64,000 bases of DNA from Coptis chinensis (Eukaryota; Streptophyta; Magnoliopsida; Ranunculales; Ranunculaceae). Position 1 is the first letter of the stretch; every line of letters begins with the position of its first letter. The notes under the pieces were generated by a model. That model did no database searches. It was not told the origin of the DNA and saw nothing but the letters and a program-made list of their open reading frames with translations. Position numbers and translations under genes: made by a program. The DNA lies in NCBI GenBank assembly GCA_015680905.1, contig CM027380.1, forward strand, positions 39,238,001 through 39,302,000. Direction: 5' to 3'. Below, one piece after another: positions 10,963-22,260 of the stretch.

Positions 10963-11934
10963 CAAGGAAAGATTAACGTGTTAACATCATTGTTATGGCT
11001 ATAAAACTCTTTTTTAATCCAGAAGATCCTAGGCAACTTTCGTGTCGGCTCATGAACGAACCCCATCCAGCCAGACTATGACTTCACCTTTATATTTTGG
11101 GGGATTTACTGCTCAGGACAATAGCGTCCTGGACCTTGCGAGGAACGCGGCAGACTAAGCTACCCTTATTACATATGGCTTATCATCAAACTGCCTCTAG
11201 AAGAATGGAGATTGCGTACTTCCATGGGTTGCTCTGGGTGGAATCCATTGCATGTGTTCCTAGTAGGTAACATATGATGGCCTACATGAAATTTTTTGTG
11301 CACAACAATAGCACAAATGTAAATTATAAAATACACAAGTATATACATGTTGAGTTATTTAAATTCATATCCTCAAGACTATTCCCATCCTATGGGAGAA
11401 ACAGCGTGGCGGCAAACTTGATCTCACTCCGCTGGTGTGAGGCAAGTGTACACCTTGTACTAGCAAGCATCTGCCAGCAGTTGAAGACCGGGGCAGAAGG
11501 GTGTTTGACAATGCATACACCACCCCATTCTTCTCGCACGTCGTTTATGAGCAAAAGAACTATAACCTTGCCCTATTCGAGATGGGTGAGATTTACACCA
11601 AATGATGAGTTGAATGTCAGTTGGAAGAAAGTAGAAAAGAGTAGAGAAGGAAGGAGGTGAAATTTTGGGCACCCATCGTGTGCCAGAAACATTGTTTGCT
11701 TGATTATCAGAAAACATTTGTACTCAGTTCTGAAATAGAGTTGTTTTGGACTAAGGCTCCGGCGCTTGCAACCACACACTCCAAGATAATATTGAGAGAA
11801 GAAAATAAAGAAGGGACTGGGTACCAAAATAGTGCACTCTCTTTATATAAGAGTGGAATGGAGTACAACAAAAGAAAAAGATTAGTCGTTTAAAGTCAGA
11901 TTCTCGAGACTTTAATCAAACCATGTGGGGTCTT
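9861..11934 (-). other. E1 3' non-coding region
   Basis: No gene seen. It contains several diverged copies of the motif TCGTTTAAAGTCAGATTC (about 10570, 10695, 11885) and the block around 11750-11790 that corresponds to the conserved GTAAGT-containing block of E2, C and D. A TTA microsatellite lies at 10931-10961. Confidence 0.6.
10931..10961. repeat. (TTA)n microsatellite
   Basis: About ten uninterrupted TTA/ATT units inside an AT-rich tract. Confidence 0.9.
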
Positions 11935-12407
11935 CAGAAATTAATACAGAGCTTATCATATATCAACAACTGAAAAAGTTGTGGGTCTGTCCAATTAACA
12001 CGTTTTTCACCCCCAAATAGATTCAGACACCAAGATTCATTGCCTCGAGGTTTAGTAGATCGAGAACCTAAACAAGCGTGCACTTTTGTTTTTCTCAAAT
12101 GCAATGGGATCCATGTAGATGATGGTGAGAAAAAGGATGGTCAAAAAGAACATTCAGGAGGTAGATATTTTTTATAAGGTGGAGACAAAAAGAATGAGAA
12201 AGTGGGTTTAGCAGTAAACTCATTGAAGGAGTGGGTCTCTATTATTTTGCATTTGAAAATGAAATGCTCCCATAGTTCATTCTTGGGTAAGACATTTTCG
12301 CTAGAAGGATTAAAAAACTCATGAAGTACGGGAGAGGCAAGAAAGTCGAGTGCAAATGCAATGTTCTTTTTAAATGGCAGAGGATGTAAAACATTGGTGG
12401 TAGAAAA
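11935..12407 (-). pseudogene. E1 conserved polyprotein tail, decayed
   Basis: The minus strand downstream of the protease carries the same tail as in C and E2, including a terminus that reads DPQLFQLLI at about 11965-11990 in one frame. Frame changes and stops break it. It has no RT similarity. Confidence 0.55.
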
Positions 12408-13130
12408 CTAGAGTGTTTCTAGAGATGGTAATATGCAAGAATGGCGTTTAGCTAGTTCCTGGAGTTCCATATCAGTAGAAACTGACAGATACTCGATGCA
12501 GTTTTCAATTGGTAGATCAGAATGATCAATTGGATAGTGGTTTAGAAATTCCTCCTCTGTCATGTCTTCATAAAAATTGTGATCCTTATTTTCTTCTACT
12601 GTTGGTATTGAAACCAAGGAGAAAGTTATGACATCGTTCAAACTGTCGATCATGTTAATCTCTTCATCCAAAGATTGGGTCATATTAAAGACGTTAATCT
12701 CAACAAATTGATTCCCAAAAGACATTATTATGGATCCATCGCAATAGTTGATGATGGCTTTCACAGATGCGAGAAAGGAGCGCCCTAAGATGATAGGAAT
12801 AGAATCGGCAGCAACTTCGGTGTCTAGAATGATAAAATCAATCGAGTAAGAAAAATCTTGGACCTTGATGAGGACGATATTCACAATGTTTTTGGGGTAT
12901 TTGATGGAGCGATCTGCTAACTGCAATTTCATGGTAGTAGGTTTGAGATGAAGGAGACCTAACTGTTGGAACAAATAATAGGGAAGTAAGTTGACACTTG
13001 CTCCCATAACTAAAAGTGTAGTAGTGGTATACTTGTCTCCCAAAGTGTATGGAACAGTGTGTCTTCCAGGGTCCTTTTCAGATACAAGTACAATTTCTTT
13101 CTCATCTTTAGGTAGGTGAATATCTAGCAT
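12408..13130 (-). pseudogene. E1 retropepsin-like aspartic protease, active-site Asp lost
   Basis: A 240-codon open stretch with the hallmarks of an Athila-type retropepsin: KDPGRHTVPYTLGD, then a catalytic-loop region reading VMGASVNLLP, QLADRSIKYP, and IILGRSFLAS near the flap/C-terminal motif. In C and E2 the loop is DLGASVNLLP and in D it is DTGAS. Here the catalytic Asp is replaced by Val, so the enzyme should be dead although the frame is open. It would normally mature Gag within virus-like particles. Confidence 0.85.
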
Positions 13131-13160
13131 AAGGATTTGATTGTCTACTGTTCTGTCAGA

Positions 13161-13862
13161 TTAAAGGGTGTAGACTGCATTCACTTCACCCGGGTTTTGA
13201 TTACTAGTACCTGGTGCATTGTTAAGTTCAAAGGTTGTGTTGGTGGGCTTCGGATTTGGAACCACTTGTCCAGGAAACACGCCTTTCTTAGTCTTATCTT
13301 GGGCTAACAGCTGAAGGGATTGTTGAATGGATGTCAAGATTTGAGATTGTTGTTGCATGTAAGCCAAAAAAGTCTCACTTATCTTATCGGCTAAAGGTTA
13401 CACAGGTGGTGCTGTAGGAACAAGGTCACGATAGTTGTTGATGGGTTGTTGATGTGAGAAATTGGGATTGACAGGCACAAGGCTACGGTTGAAATTGGAG
13501 TTAGAAGAACTCGGAAACTGGGCTTGTCCTTGTTGGAATTGCTGATTATATCCCTACTGATATGAATTGAAGTTTGTAAGTTGCCTAACGGGTTGATTGG
13601 CGAAACCTGGAGGTCTTTGTTGTTGTTGGTTGTTACGCCAAGCAAAATTAGGATGTTGTCCCTAAGGTGCGTTAGGAATGTTGAAGGCACAAACTTCTTC
13701 AAGTTGATGAGAATTGGATTCATAGTGCAATGGGTAAGAGAGTTCATCTTGGTTAAGGCTCTGACAAAAGTAACATGGGGAACTGTTGACGTTCATGACT
13801 TGTTGTAGTTTTTTATCATTGATCTGCACGGAAAGAGCATCTACTTTCTTAGTCAGGGATGC
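13161..13862 (-). pseudogene. E1 gag C-terminal half, cut by E2
   Basis: Minus-strand frames give VMNVNSSPCYFC (start of the knuckle), NFAWRNNQQQQRPP, a Gln-rich linker, and KKGVFPGQVVPNPKP, all collinear with the E2 gag C-terminus. The knuckle has lost its His and last Cys. In-frame stops are present. The reading stops at 13862, where the E2 LTR begins; the N-terminal half is not found on the far side. Confidence 0.8.
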
Positions 13863-14998
13863 TGATAAACGTAAAAAGTTAGTTTACCTATGAAATGAAC
13901 GTTAAACTCAAAACGCAAGAAAACTAAACTAAATTACGAAAAGCTATCAAAGATTTCTATACTCTCAATTCTATCGAAATAGAGTGGAGTAAAAAGTTCG
14001 TTCCACTCTCAGTTCCTTAGTATTGAAGTTTTCTACAATTGACTAGTAATCCAAAGTTTAATGAGAGCAATGGTGGAGGTTTTATACTACAATGTGAATT
14101 CGAACGACAAGATACGAATAACGAAATGACATATATAAAGATGTGAACTTTACTACTTTTAATTAACCAATACTTCAAATCTAATTAATGACTAAGAATT
14201 GAATAACAACAATTGAAATTAGATCTAATAAATTGAATTGACAAAAATTGAATTGACAAGAATAACTATTTTATTTATCTAACTAAATGAAGAACAATGA
14301 TTCAAAGGATTAATCTAAAACAATGAATTGAAACTAACTAATTTAACTAATTGAATTCAAATAAAACTAGATCTAGAAGCTATTTTAATGGCTACTTTTT
14401 ACTCTAACCTATCCAACTATCTCTAACTTAAGAGCTAAGTCTTATTTTATACAAAGGAGGAGACCAAATCCACAATTTCGTGCATAGGCTGAGGAGCCAT
14501 GTTTTGGGCCGGAAAATCAAGCCCAAAGCCCAATTTCTTTAGTCCACAGATCCCGTTTCAGCTGGCTTCGACTTCAAGAGACTTTTCGTCCACTTCTGCT
14601 CCTCTGATTTGATCAAGGATTAGACCATTGGAAAGCTCTTTCCGAGCCGGTTGTTTTGATATAAGGTAGGCCCAATTCCGAGGTCTGAGTCCAAAGATAT
14701 GGTCTTTGGAAGTTCTGCCGACTTGTGTACTGTTTCTGCCCGTGTTGACTTTTCAGCTTTTGACCGGGCTTTACAAAAGCTTTGTCTCCTTGAATTTTGG
14801 CCTTTATCACAGAACTTCTTAGCAACCAACCCTTGCTCTTTTATCTCACCAAAGTGGCACATTTCTGCATATAATTGACTTTACTGCCTGAAATACATAA
14901 AAATACGTAATCAGCATTAACTCTTATTTATTACTCGTATAATTGGTCTAAAAGTATGATTATTGAGGGGTTAAAACTACAGTTTTGGGCTCTTATCA
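13863..14998 (-). mobile_element. E2 3' LTR (A-type), complete
   Basis: 1136 bp starting TGATAAAC and ending TTATCA, so it has 6-bp inverted TGATAA/TTATCA ends. It matches the truncated 5' LTR at 24633-25452 closely, with scattered substitutions. It is followed by a polypurine tract on its inner side. Confidence 0.9.
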
Positions 14999-15015
14999 AA
15001 CCACCCCCAAACAGC
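14999..15015 (-). other. E2 polypurine tract
   Basis: On the minus strand: CTGTTTGGGGGTGGTT immediately before the LTR's TGATAAGAG. It would prime plus-strand DNA synthesis. C and D have the same tract at the same place. Confidence 0.85.
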
Positions 15016-16849
15016 ATTTTGCTTGTCCTCAAGCAAATATGAGAAATTAGAATAAGTGACCAAAAATGGAGTTCTAACTACTCTCGTTTCGCTGAGTGTG
15101 ATTGCATTTACCATATGCAACAAGGCCTTAGACCACTAGGAATTCCCTAGTGGACGAGTTATAACCTCGTGAGAGTTTTCCAGTGAAGGTACTCACAAAC
15201 TTCATTTATACTACGACGACTAAGAAATAAAACTATTGTTTCATTATTCATGCTCTAAATTAACTATACATCTCACTAGCAATGAATATAGAATAATCAA
15301 GTCGAAACCTAAGCTAATATATGTATAATAATCAATCATCTACAATAAACATATATTCAATGAGTAATACTATGAAATACAATAGCAGGTCCGTTTCTGA
15401 AACTCGGAATAACGTCCTTAAGTAGGTCCTCACATAAATGTCAAGACAAAAACCACTCTAATTTTTTTCGCTCAAGTTTTAGTTTTACTCCGGTGTCGGT
15501 GGGCACACTTTACCTTACAATCTCAATGACACACAAGGAAGCCGGAGTCAATCAAACACATCTGCCACTTACTATCACACTAGCCTATTCCTAATTGAGC
15601 TAGAGGTCTTTATTAGGTGTTGCGGGGATTAGGAGATGGTTTAAGAAGGAAAGAAGTAGATATTCAGAAAGAACAAGTCTGAGATAATAGAGTCTTCATA
15701 TTATGTAACTAGATAAGACTTTGTTCCTTACTTTCGCTTCTACACTTTGTTTCCATCCTTAGCCATATTTTTCTTTTTCTTTGGCTTTTGACTCCTTTGA
15801 TTTTTTTTTTTTTTGGAGTTCTAACTCTTTATTTTCTTTTATTTGTTTCTCTTCTTTTTTTTATATTTGGATGGAAACTTTCTTTTCTTATTTGAAGCGA
15901 CTGACAAATTCTTGATTTCAAAGGTCTTTCTCTTTTCTATTCTTCATCTCTATTCTCAGACTCATTCAAAGAATGGGTAGGATGATTTTTTTTATTTTTA
16001 TTTGTTTTTGTAACAGGTTAAAGGATTTGCGGTTTATGAAAGGCTAAGGAAAGGCTCAGAGGGGCGACTAGCGGAAAATAATTTCATAAAGGTTGAATGT
16101 CAGGCTATATCGATCCAAAGAGGGCCTAAATTCTCGCTTAGGATATGGTATAGTGATCAAGCAAGTGGACGTGTGATTTCTCTATCCGGATTTTACTTCT
16201 CCCTTGTGTCATTTCTCAAATGTTTCGCTCATATAAGGCTTTAGGGTATATTCTCACAGGATTTGTAGAATAAGTACTCTAGCCTAGGTTTCATAAACTT
16301 ACTGCCAAACAATCATAGATACTCATGTAATATTTTTATAGCTAGATGCAAAGATTATTACCTATATATTAACCTAAGTTTCTAAAAATTATTCTAATGC
16401 AAAAGCTACGTGTGACTTCTAGATTATTAAGAGCATAGAGAAGGAAAACAATACCAATATTCCTAAGTGTATAGCATAAACTTTTTTTTTTTTTTTTTTT
16501 TTTTTTGAATTTATCAAATTTTTGAAATTTTAACTAGAACATAAGTGCATATTATACATATCTATATCCTAACAGATGCCTTAATTACACGTGGTTCTAT
16601 TCCCCCCCCCCCCCCCAAACAAGTTGCATACTTTGTCCTCAAAGTATTTTAAATAAAGAGGGTAGGAAAATACCATTGAAGCGCGTGAAATTCAAGAATA
16701 TCTGCAAAACAAAGTTATAACATACTAATATAGGAAATAAAAACTGACACAACTCTATAGGAGTTCCACCCGGTATGGGGTAATAAGAAATTACTTGCTT
16801 GGGACATAAGCAGACACTAACTGAAACTAAAACGTACCTGCACTCCCGC
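15016..16849 (-). other. E2 3' non-coding region
   Basis: No gene recognised. The block is collinear with D 59371-61150. It contains a T-run at 16481-16506 and a C-run (G-run on the element strand) at about 16601-16615 followed by AAAC, resembling another polypurine-tract copy. Confidence 0.65.
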
Positions 16850-18335
16850 TTACTCTTCCTCTTCCTCATCATCCGCTGTAAAGAGATGAGGTTCCTTCGC
16901 GTCCTGCCACGCCATGATAACTTGCTTGCTGCCCGCCGCGGTGTCATCTACTTGTGCTAACCTGTCGAGTGTTACTATGTCTGATGGGGTGTAAGGAGTA
17001 ACCAAGTGAGGTTGCACCTGCCATCCCGGCCAAGTCATGACTCGGAAAGAGCGAACCACCCAATTAGCCGGTCTCATGACTTTGACCTTTTTCCAATCCG
17101 TGAACTGGGTACAGAATTCAGGTAGGCAACTGAGCATGATGCGTCAAACTAAAACAGGCATGATTCGTCAACTGAGCATGATGCGTCAAACTTATGTCTC
17201 ATGCTTTGGGCTCTCTTAAGACTAGCAACTAATACTCGGGGAATGTCATATCGGCGACGTCCCTCAGCTAAAGCAAGGAAAACGTCACCAGCGGTACTAT
17301 TTGCAAAGGTAAACTGCCAATCCCCTAAAATATTCATCAGGATAAATAACATGGTGGTGCCTACATTTAGGGACAGGCTACCAAGGGCTATGTTGTAACG
17401 CCCTTGGTCCACTATTCGAAATACCCTCCCCCATAATACTCATGGAAGTATGTATAGTCATAGAGGTATGCATTATCGGTCATATATCCCCACGTGTGAA
17501 TAGGATCAGGTATTGGTATTCCCGAAACTAACGCTACGACATACTTATTGAATTCTAGCGGCGTGTCATCTACCGTGACGGAGAATTCTTGTTCTCTGTT
17601 TTGGTTACAATAGAACTTAACATTATTGTAAAAAATTTAGTAAGCTTAGGGGAATACGAGTCGGGCGGCACTTACGTTAGAGATGCCTCCCTAACCGCAA
17701 GATCCCCCAGCGGAACCAATGTCCATAAGTCTCGCTTCCCAAGTGTTGAAGGATCTGCTCCGTATCACTATAGGAGAAATCATCACAAAACTACTTGGGA
17801 GAACAGCTGCTACTATCTGGAACAATCCCTCGAAAACTGGATTTTTTTTTACCCCTGGGGTTAGAGGCGCCAAGCTCTTCAAGCTATCTGGCTTTGCCGG
17901 CAGTGTGCGCTCGATGAATTTCGAAGTTCCGCCACTTGGACGCAGTTCCTCTCACTTTTAGTGGGATGGGCGGGTTCGCGCCGGATGAAAAAACTAGAAT
18001 TCGGTGTGTTTGCGAAGGTGGCGCCTCGGTTGGGGCTGGATAGGCGCAGTCGGCTTCGGGGTAAAATTTCTCGACAATTGCTTAGGGGCACAAGGTGGCG
18101 CCCCTCTAGGGCTTAAGCGCGGGGAGCCGATAGCCGGGCGAAGTTGCGAAGGAAAAATAAGGTAAAGGGGGAGTGAAACGTGAGAGATGAATGTGAGATG
18201 TATTTGGGGTTGTGAGTGTAGAATGAATGTAGTTTTTATAGGTTTTAAATTGCTAAAACGAATCGGGAAGTTGCCAAAAAGCTTTAAGGCAATTGCCGGA
18301 AATAATAAAATTTTCAAAACCGAAAACGGAAGCAA
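16850..18335 (-). pseudogene. E2 extra ORF2 relic (unknown protein)
   Basis: Several minus-strand open stretches can be chained over about 1.4 kb: 18335-17994, 18091-17879, 17882-17691, about 17640-17420 (contains FSVTVDDTPLEF and HTWGYMTD), 17412-17149 (GRYNIALGSLSLNVGTT) and 17137-16850 (DWKKVKVMRPANWVVRSF, ending in a run of Glu). The pieces read like a genuine protein split by frameshifts; a small duplication around 17127-17191 repeats GCATGATGCGTCAA. I do not recognise the family. A shorter relic sits at the same place in D (61180-61780). Confidence 0.45.
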
Positions 18336-18829
18336 CTCATATTCTTGATTCTAAAACAACCCTAATATCTTTTAAGCTGGATTTAGGATAGAATCTGTCT
18401 AACTCATCGAAATTTCATCCTATCACAATACCTATTCACGGCGATGCTTATATCGGCAATATTCTCAACCCTCTCTCCAAAACAACTTCTAAAATGGATG
18501 ATCATATAGCGAATTATGCTCGGCTAAATAATACCACCCCCAAACAAATCGGGAAGGTGGGATTAATGATAAAAACAATGCATAATTCGAAAATAACCAA
18601 CTTATATTTAAAATTGAATTCAAACAACAGAACAAAACCAAATTCAAATTTGATTACTGAACTAATATTTTTACATTCGAACTAAATAAAAATAAATACA
18701 ATAAAACAAATCAACTCATGAATCCCTAAACAACGCGACTCATCTTGGTAATGGAATCCGCGATGAGAAAGAGATGGCTCTTGGCTTCCGGCGGCGAGAG
18801 CCATCCGATCCCGGGCGACGACGCCGTGC
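18336..18829 (-). other. Spacer between E2 extra ORFs, with PPT-like tract
   Basis: Non-coding AT-rich DNA. At about 18533-18548 it has ACCACCCCCAAACAAATC, which on the element strand is a copy of the polypurine-tract motif TTTGGGGGTGGT. The matching block in D is at about 61785-61805. Confidence 0.6.
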
Positions 18830-19840
18830 CTAATGATCGCTTCTCTCGGAAGAACCCCCCTGGGGTGAAAAGCGTGCAAGCATGTCATCACGGAACTGGC
18901 GCTGAGCTTCCATCTCAGCCCTCGTCTGTTCCCACCACTTATCCTCGCGCCGGGCACGAGTCTCAAAGTTATGATGCATGGTAGCCTGCAAAGTCCGGAG
19001 CTCTTCGCAAATAGTATTTAGGGAACGCATGCCACGATGAATCACAGTCATGCGTTCTGCGTCCGTCCTACACCACTCCAAGGCATCGGCATCAAAATAT
19101 GTCGTGTCATCCTCATCCTCCGAGTCGGTCTCATCAGCTACCCTCTCTTCAGGCAACCTCCAAACTCGTTGGATACACTCTGTATAAATATGCTGATTTC
19201 GGTGCTCTTTCAGGCAAATCCTATTAGACCTCGGAGTCGCTCTCAGGGTCATCATGATTTTCGTAATCAAAACAAGGAGAGGTGCAATACTCTTCCCCAC
19301 TCCCCTAATCATGTTTCTCAAAAACTCCACAATACAAAACTCATACTTCTGCTGCTGGAGTATCCATAGCACGTGAAGGCAGTTCAGACCTATGTCGCTG
19401 ACTTTCTCCTTCTCTATTACATTCCTACCAATCCACTGAGCTACAGCCAGCTGGTTGGTTCTGAGAGACGCTTGGCGACCACAATGCGAGCTCGCATTGT
19501 AGTTCCCTTCAGAAACAGTTGCGTTCATCAAAGGTTCTACAGTAGTAAACTGGGAATCCTGTAATGTGGAATCGAGATGGTGTCGAGGCGGAATGCCTAA
19601 AATCTCAGCCAACAACCCAATAGTAATCTCTCGCCTCCTCTGAGCCACCTTAACGAAAATTCGATCTCCATCCAACTCCCTCGTCCTGCAAAACTCTCGG
19701 ACCAAATCTTCGTGGTAAAAATTGTCTATCGAGTACCACAACCCACCCCAGTCTCGCCTAACCATCTCGTCACCGTAAAACGGCGCGAAGTGATCGGCTG
19801 TAAATGCGTGCTCTGGCAATATGCGACGTCTTTGAGACAT
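18830..19840 (-). CDS. E2 extra ORF1, plant-transposon-associated protein (336 aa)
   Basis: An uninterrupted 336-codon ORF starting MSQRRRILPEHAF. The layout (N-terminal globular part with SIDNFYHEDLVREF at about 37-50, IGLLAEILGIP at about 74-84, then a hydrophobic helical block with LNCLHVLW near 155 and APLLVLITKIM near 187) resembles the 'putative plant transposon protein' domain (PF20167) often found in plant LTR elements; this is my inference, not a search result. An acidic cluster (DSEDEDD, about 240-246) and a probable coiled coil (about 275-325, MRSLNTICEELRTL onwards) follow. It is GC-richer than its surroundings and better preserved than gag. Its role is unknown; it could be nucleic-acid-binding, structural or a captured host domain. 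Confidence 0.7.
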   Translation of the reverse strand: MSQRRRILPEHAFTADHFAPFYGDEMVRRDWGGLWYSIDNFYHEDLVREFCRTRELDGDRIFVKVAQRRREITIGLLAEILGIPPRHHLDSTLQDSQFTTVEPLMNATVSEGNYNASSHCGRQASLRTNQLAVAQWIGRNVIEKEKVSDIGLNCLHVLWILQQQKYEFCIVEFLRNMIRGVGKSIAPLLVLITKIMMTLRATPRSNRICLKEHRNQHIYTECIQRVWRLPEERVADETDSEDEDDTTYFDADALEWCRTDAERMTVIHRGMRSLNTICEELRTLQATMHHNFETRARREDKWWEQTRAEMEAQRQFRDDMLARFSPQGGSSERSDH

Positions 19841-20908
19841 TGGAGTTTTGATAAGTGTGTTGGTTGGAATAAGGTAGGGAGGCGTGTTTTAAAACACTCT
19901 AACTAAAAAAAATAATGGCAGGAGGCGCGGCGGTGGTGGGGCAGTTCGAGATTTTGAGATTCCGATGGTTTTTGGTAGTTTAAATTGGTGGAAGTGGTGG
20001 TGTGTGTAGTTAGGAGAAGATTTGGGGTTGGTTTGAACTTTGGGCGTGGGTGTATATAGGTTTTCCCTTTATTTTTATTTTTATGTTTGGGTTGAAGCTT
20101 TGTTGTGTGTTAATGGCGGTTTGAAACAAAAAATGAAGAAGAAGAACGCGATGCGTTCTTGGGTTGAACTGTGGGCTTGGGCCCAAGCCCAATACGAATC
20201 AACAAAAAAAAATCGATTTTTAGCGCAACTCCAAACTAAAATTGCCGCTTCGTTACCGGTCCAATTTTTATGAATGAGATATGAAAATAATCAGGAGAGA
20301 ATTTCCAATCCACTGATCCATAAAACACTCTATTCCAACCGTGGATGACATATGAGAAAATGGGAAACACCTCGAAGTGCGTGCATAACGTAAGTTATGC
20401 GAACGAATGAAATCTAACTTAATAGAAAAAGTCAATCCGAATCGTAATACGATTAAACGGTCTAAACAACGCAACTGGAAAGTTGAACAATCCAAGACGG
20501 AAACGAACACCCCACCCCCAAACAAATTTTAGACACAGAGTTGAGAAAATTTATTTTTAAAAGTGGGTCTTTTAAAGTCAGATTCCCGAGACTTCTTAAC
20601 TTACTATGTTTGTGATTTTAACAAGTTTTTTTTTTTTATGAATAAAATTTAATATAAGAAAAACAAGAAAGCATTAAAAGCATAACTCACACCATAAAAG
20701 AACATGACTCGAAAATCGAGAAAAAATGCAAGAGTGGAAAACGTGAATTATGTTAAATGTGGCCTTAGGATCCGGTACTTACAGCCACACACTCCATAGG
20801 AAGGGCCCGGTTACCTTAATGGTGTACTTACCAATATATGGAAATGAAAGGAAGCACACCAAGCAACAAAATGAGTCGTTTATAGTCAGATACTCGAGAC
20901 TTGAACAA
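19841..20908 (-). other. E2 intermodule region
   Basis: No gene recognised. It holds a second PPT-like tract at about 20509-20524 (CACCCCACCCCCAAAC), two copies of the GTCAGAT..GAGACTT motif (about 20566-20596 and 20873-20902) and, between them, the block CCGGTACTTACAGCCACACA (20773-20792) that is shared with C and D. On the element strand that block contains GTAAGT. Confidence 0.6.
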
Positions 20909-22260
20909 TTAACTGGATATCAACAACCTAAAGAGTTGTGGGTCTTTCCATAAATAAATAACATGGAATGCATTCCCAAACAGAATTAAGCACCAAGATT
21001 TCCTACCTCGCAACCTAGTGGAATGAAAGCGAAGTCTGATAGACCTAGAACATAACCAAGCATGCACCTTCTTTTTCATCTCTGAACGAGGGGTTCTCCA
21101 AGTGAATGAGTGTGAAACAATGGATAGTTGTGGATGATATGGTGGATAAGGATAAGTATTAGAAGGAAAGAATGGAAAGAATGAAAATGTTGGTTTAGCA
21201 CAACCCTCATTCATGGTGTGGGTAGGAAGTGTCTCAATCCTGAAAATGAAGGTGTCCAGTGCCGTTTCCTTGGTAATTATTTCCATATTATGAGGATTTA
21301 GAAAATCATTAAGCACAGAAGAAGCAAGAGGGTCAAGTGCAAACCTTAGGTTCCGTTAAAAAGGTGTAGGATGGGGTACATTGATGGAAGGTGAATGATG
21401 TGAGGTGGGTGAATGGTTATCAATAGGAGGGGACTCTCGAGGTGGCGAAGAAGAGTTGCAAAAGTGTTGAAGGAAATCTTCTTCAATTTCCTCAATGTCC
21501 ACGGAGTCCTTATTAAAGTTGGAACTTCCAAAGGAAATGAATTTGTGCATCTGACTATTTGGAAACTTGGTTTTAAAATAATCATGAACTAAACTCTCGA
21601 TCATGCTAACCTCTCTATCAATATTAATATCAGGAACCTGTGTGATCTGTTTAAATACATTGACCTCAGCGGAAAGATGGCCAAAAGATAACGACATCGA
21701 ACCATCGCGACAATTTATAAGAGCGTTGGCAGTTGCCAAGAAGGGGCGCCCTAAAATGATTGGGACAGGGTCATTAGCGACTTCTATATCGAGGATAACA
21801 AAATCCGCAGGATAGTAGAAATCTTGAACCTTAACCAGCGCATTTTCCACTACACCCTTAGGATACTTGATAGACCTATCAGCTAATTGCAACGTCATAG
21901 TTGTAGGTTGCATTTCTTGTAGACCTATTTGTTTATATAAATAATAAGGGAGTAAGTTAACACTCGCTCCCAGGTCTAATAAAGCAGTGGTCATGTTAGT
22001 ATCTCCTAAGGTGCATTGTATAGTAGGACGACCAGGGTCCTTGTACTTCACTATTCCATTATGTTCTGATAAAGTTGGAAACCTGTTCAGTGAGAAAGGC
22101 GTCTTTTGCAATATTTGTCCTATGCCTAGTAGTGCACAACTCCTTAAGAAACTTAGTGTGGTGAGGTAATTTTTTAATTGTGTCGAGAAAGGGTAGGTTA
22201 ATCGTTAGATTTTTAAAAACTTCCCTAATCTCGTCAAAGTTTGTATCTCTTTTTAACATT
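20909..22260 (-). pseudogene. E2 retropepsin plus conserved tail
   Basis: From the N side: a pre-protease segment typical of Athila (LPFLDTIKKLPHHTKFLKEL, 22259-22059), then a retropepsin (22111-21356) with KDPGRPTIQCTLGD, the catalytic DLGASVNLLP, QLADRSIKYPKG and IILGRPFLATA. The protease itself is open and has its catalytic Asp. One frameshift separates the first two parts. A single TAA stands at about 21354 where C has CAA (QRNLEF), after which the tail continues to 20909 with a basic stretch (MKKKVHAWL) and the terminus DPQLFRLLI. The tail is not RT. Confidence 0.85.

Larger units (their letters stand above)
4240..13862 (-). mobile_element. E1: decayed Athila-like gag-pro element, interrupted three times
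   Basis: Minus-strand element whose 3' non-coding part (4240-4732, continuing at 7713-8033 and 9329-11930) matches the 3' regions of E2 and D: for example the GATCCAAAG block at about 7860 equals 16113 and 60472. The coding part is at 11935-13862. A LINE (4733-7712) and a retroposed insert (8047-9315) lie in the 3' part, and E2 interrupts gag at 13863. No RT or integrase is seen. Confidence 0.7.

Noticed and set aside
11274..11893. Overlapping ORFs on both strands in E1 3' region
   Set aside because: The interval is collinear with non-coding 3' blocks of E2, C and D, where the frames are not kept.
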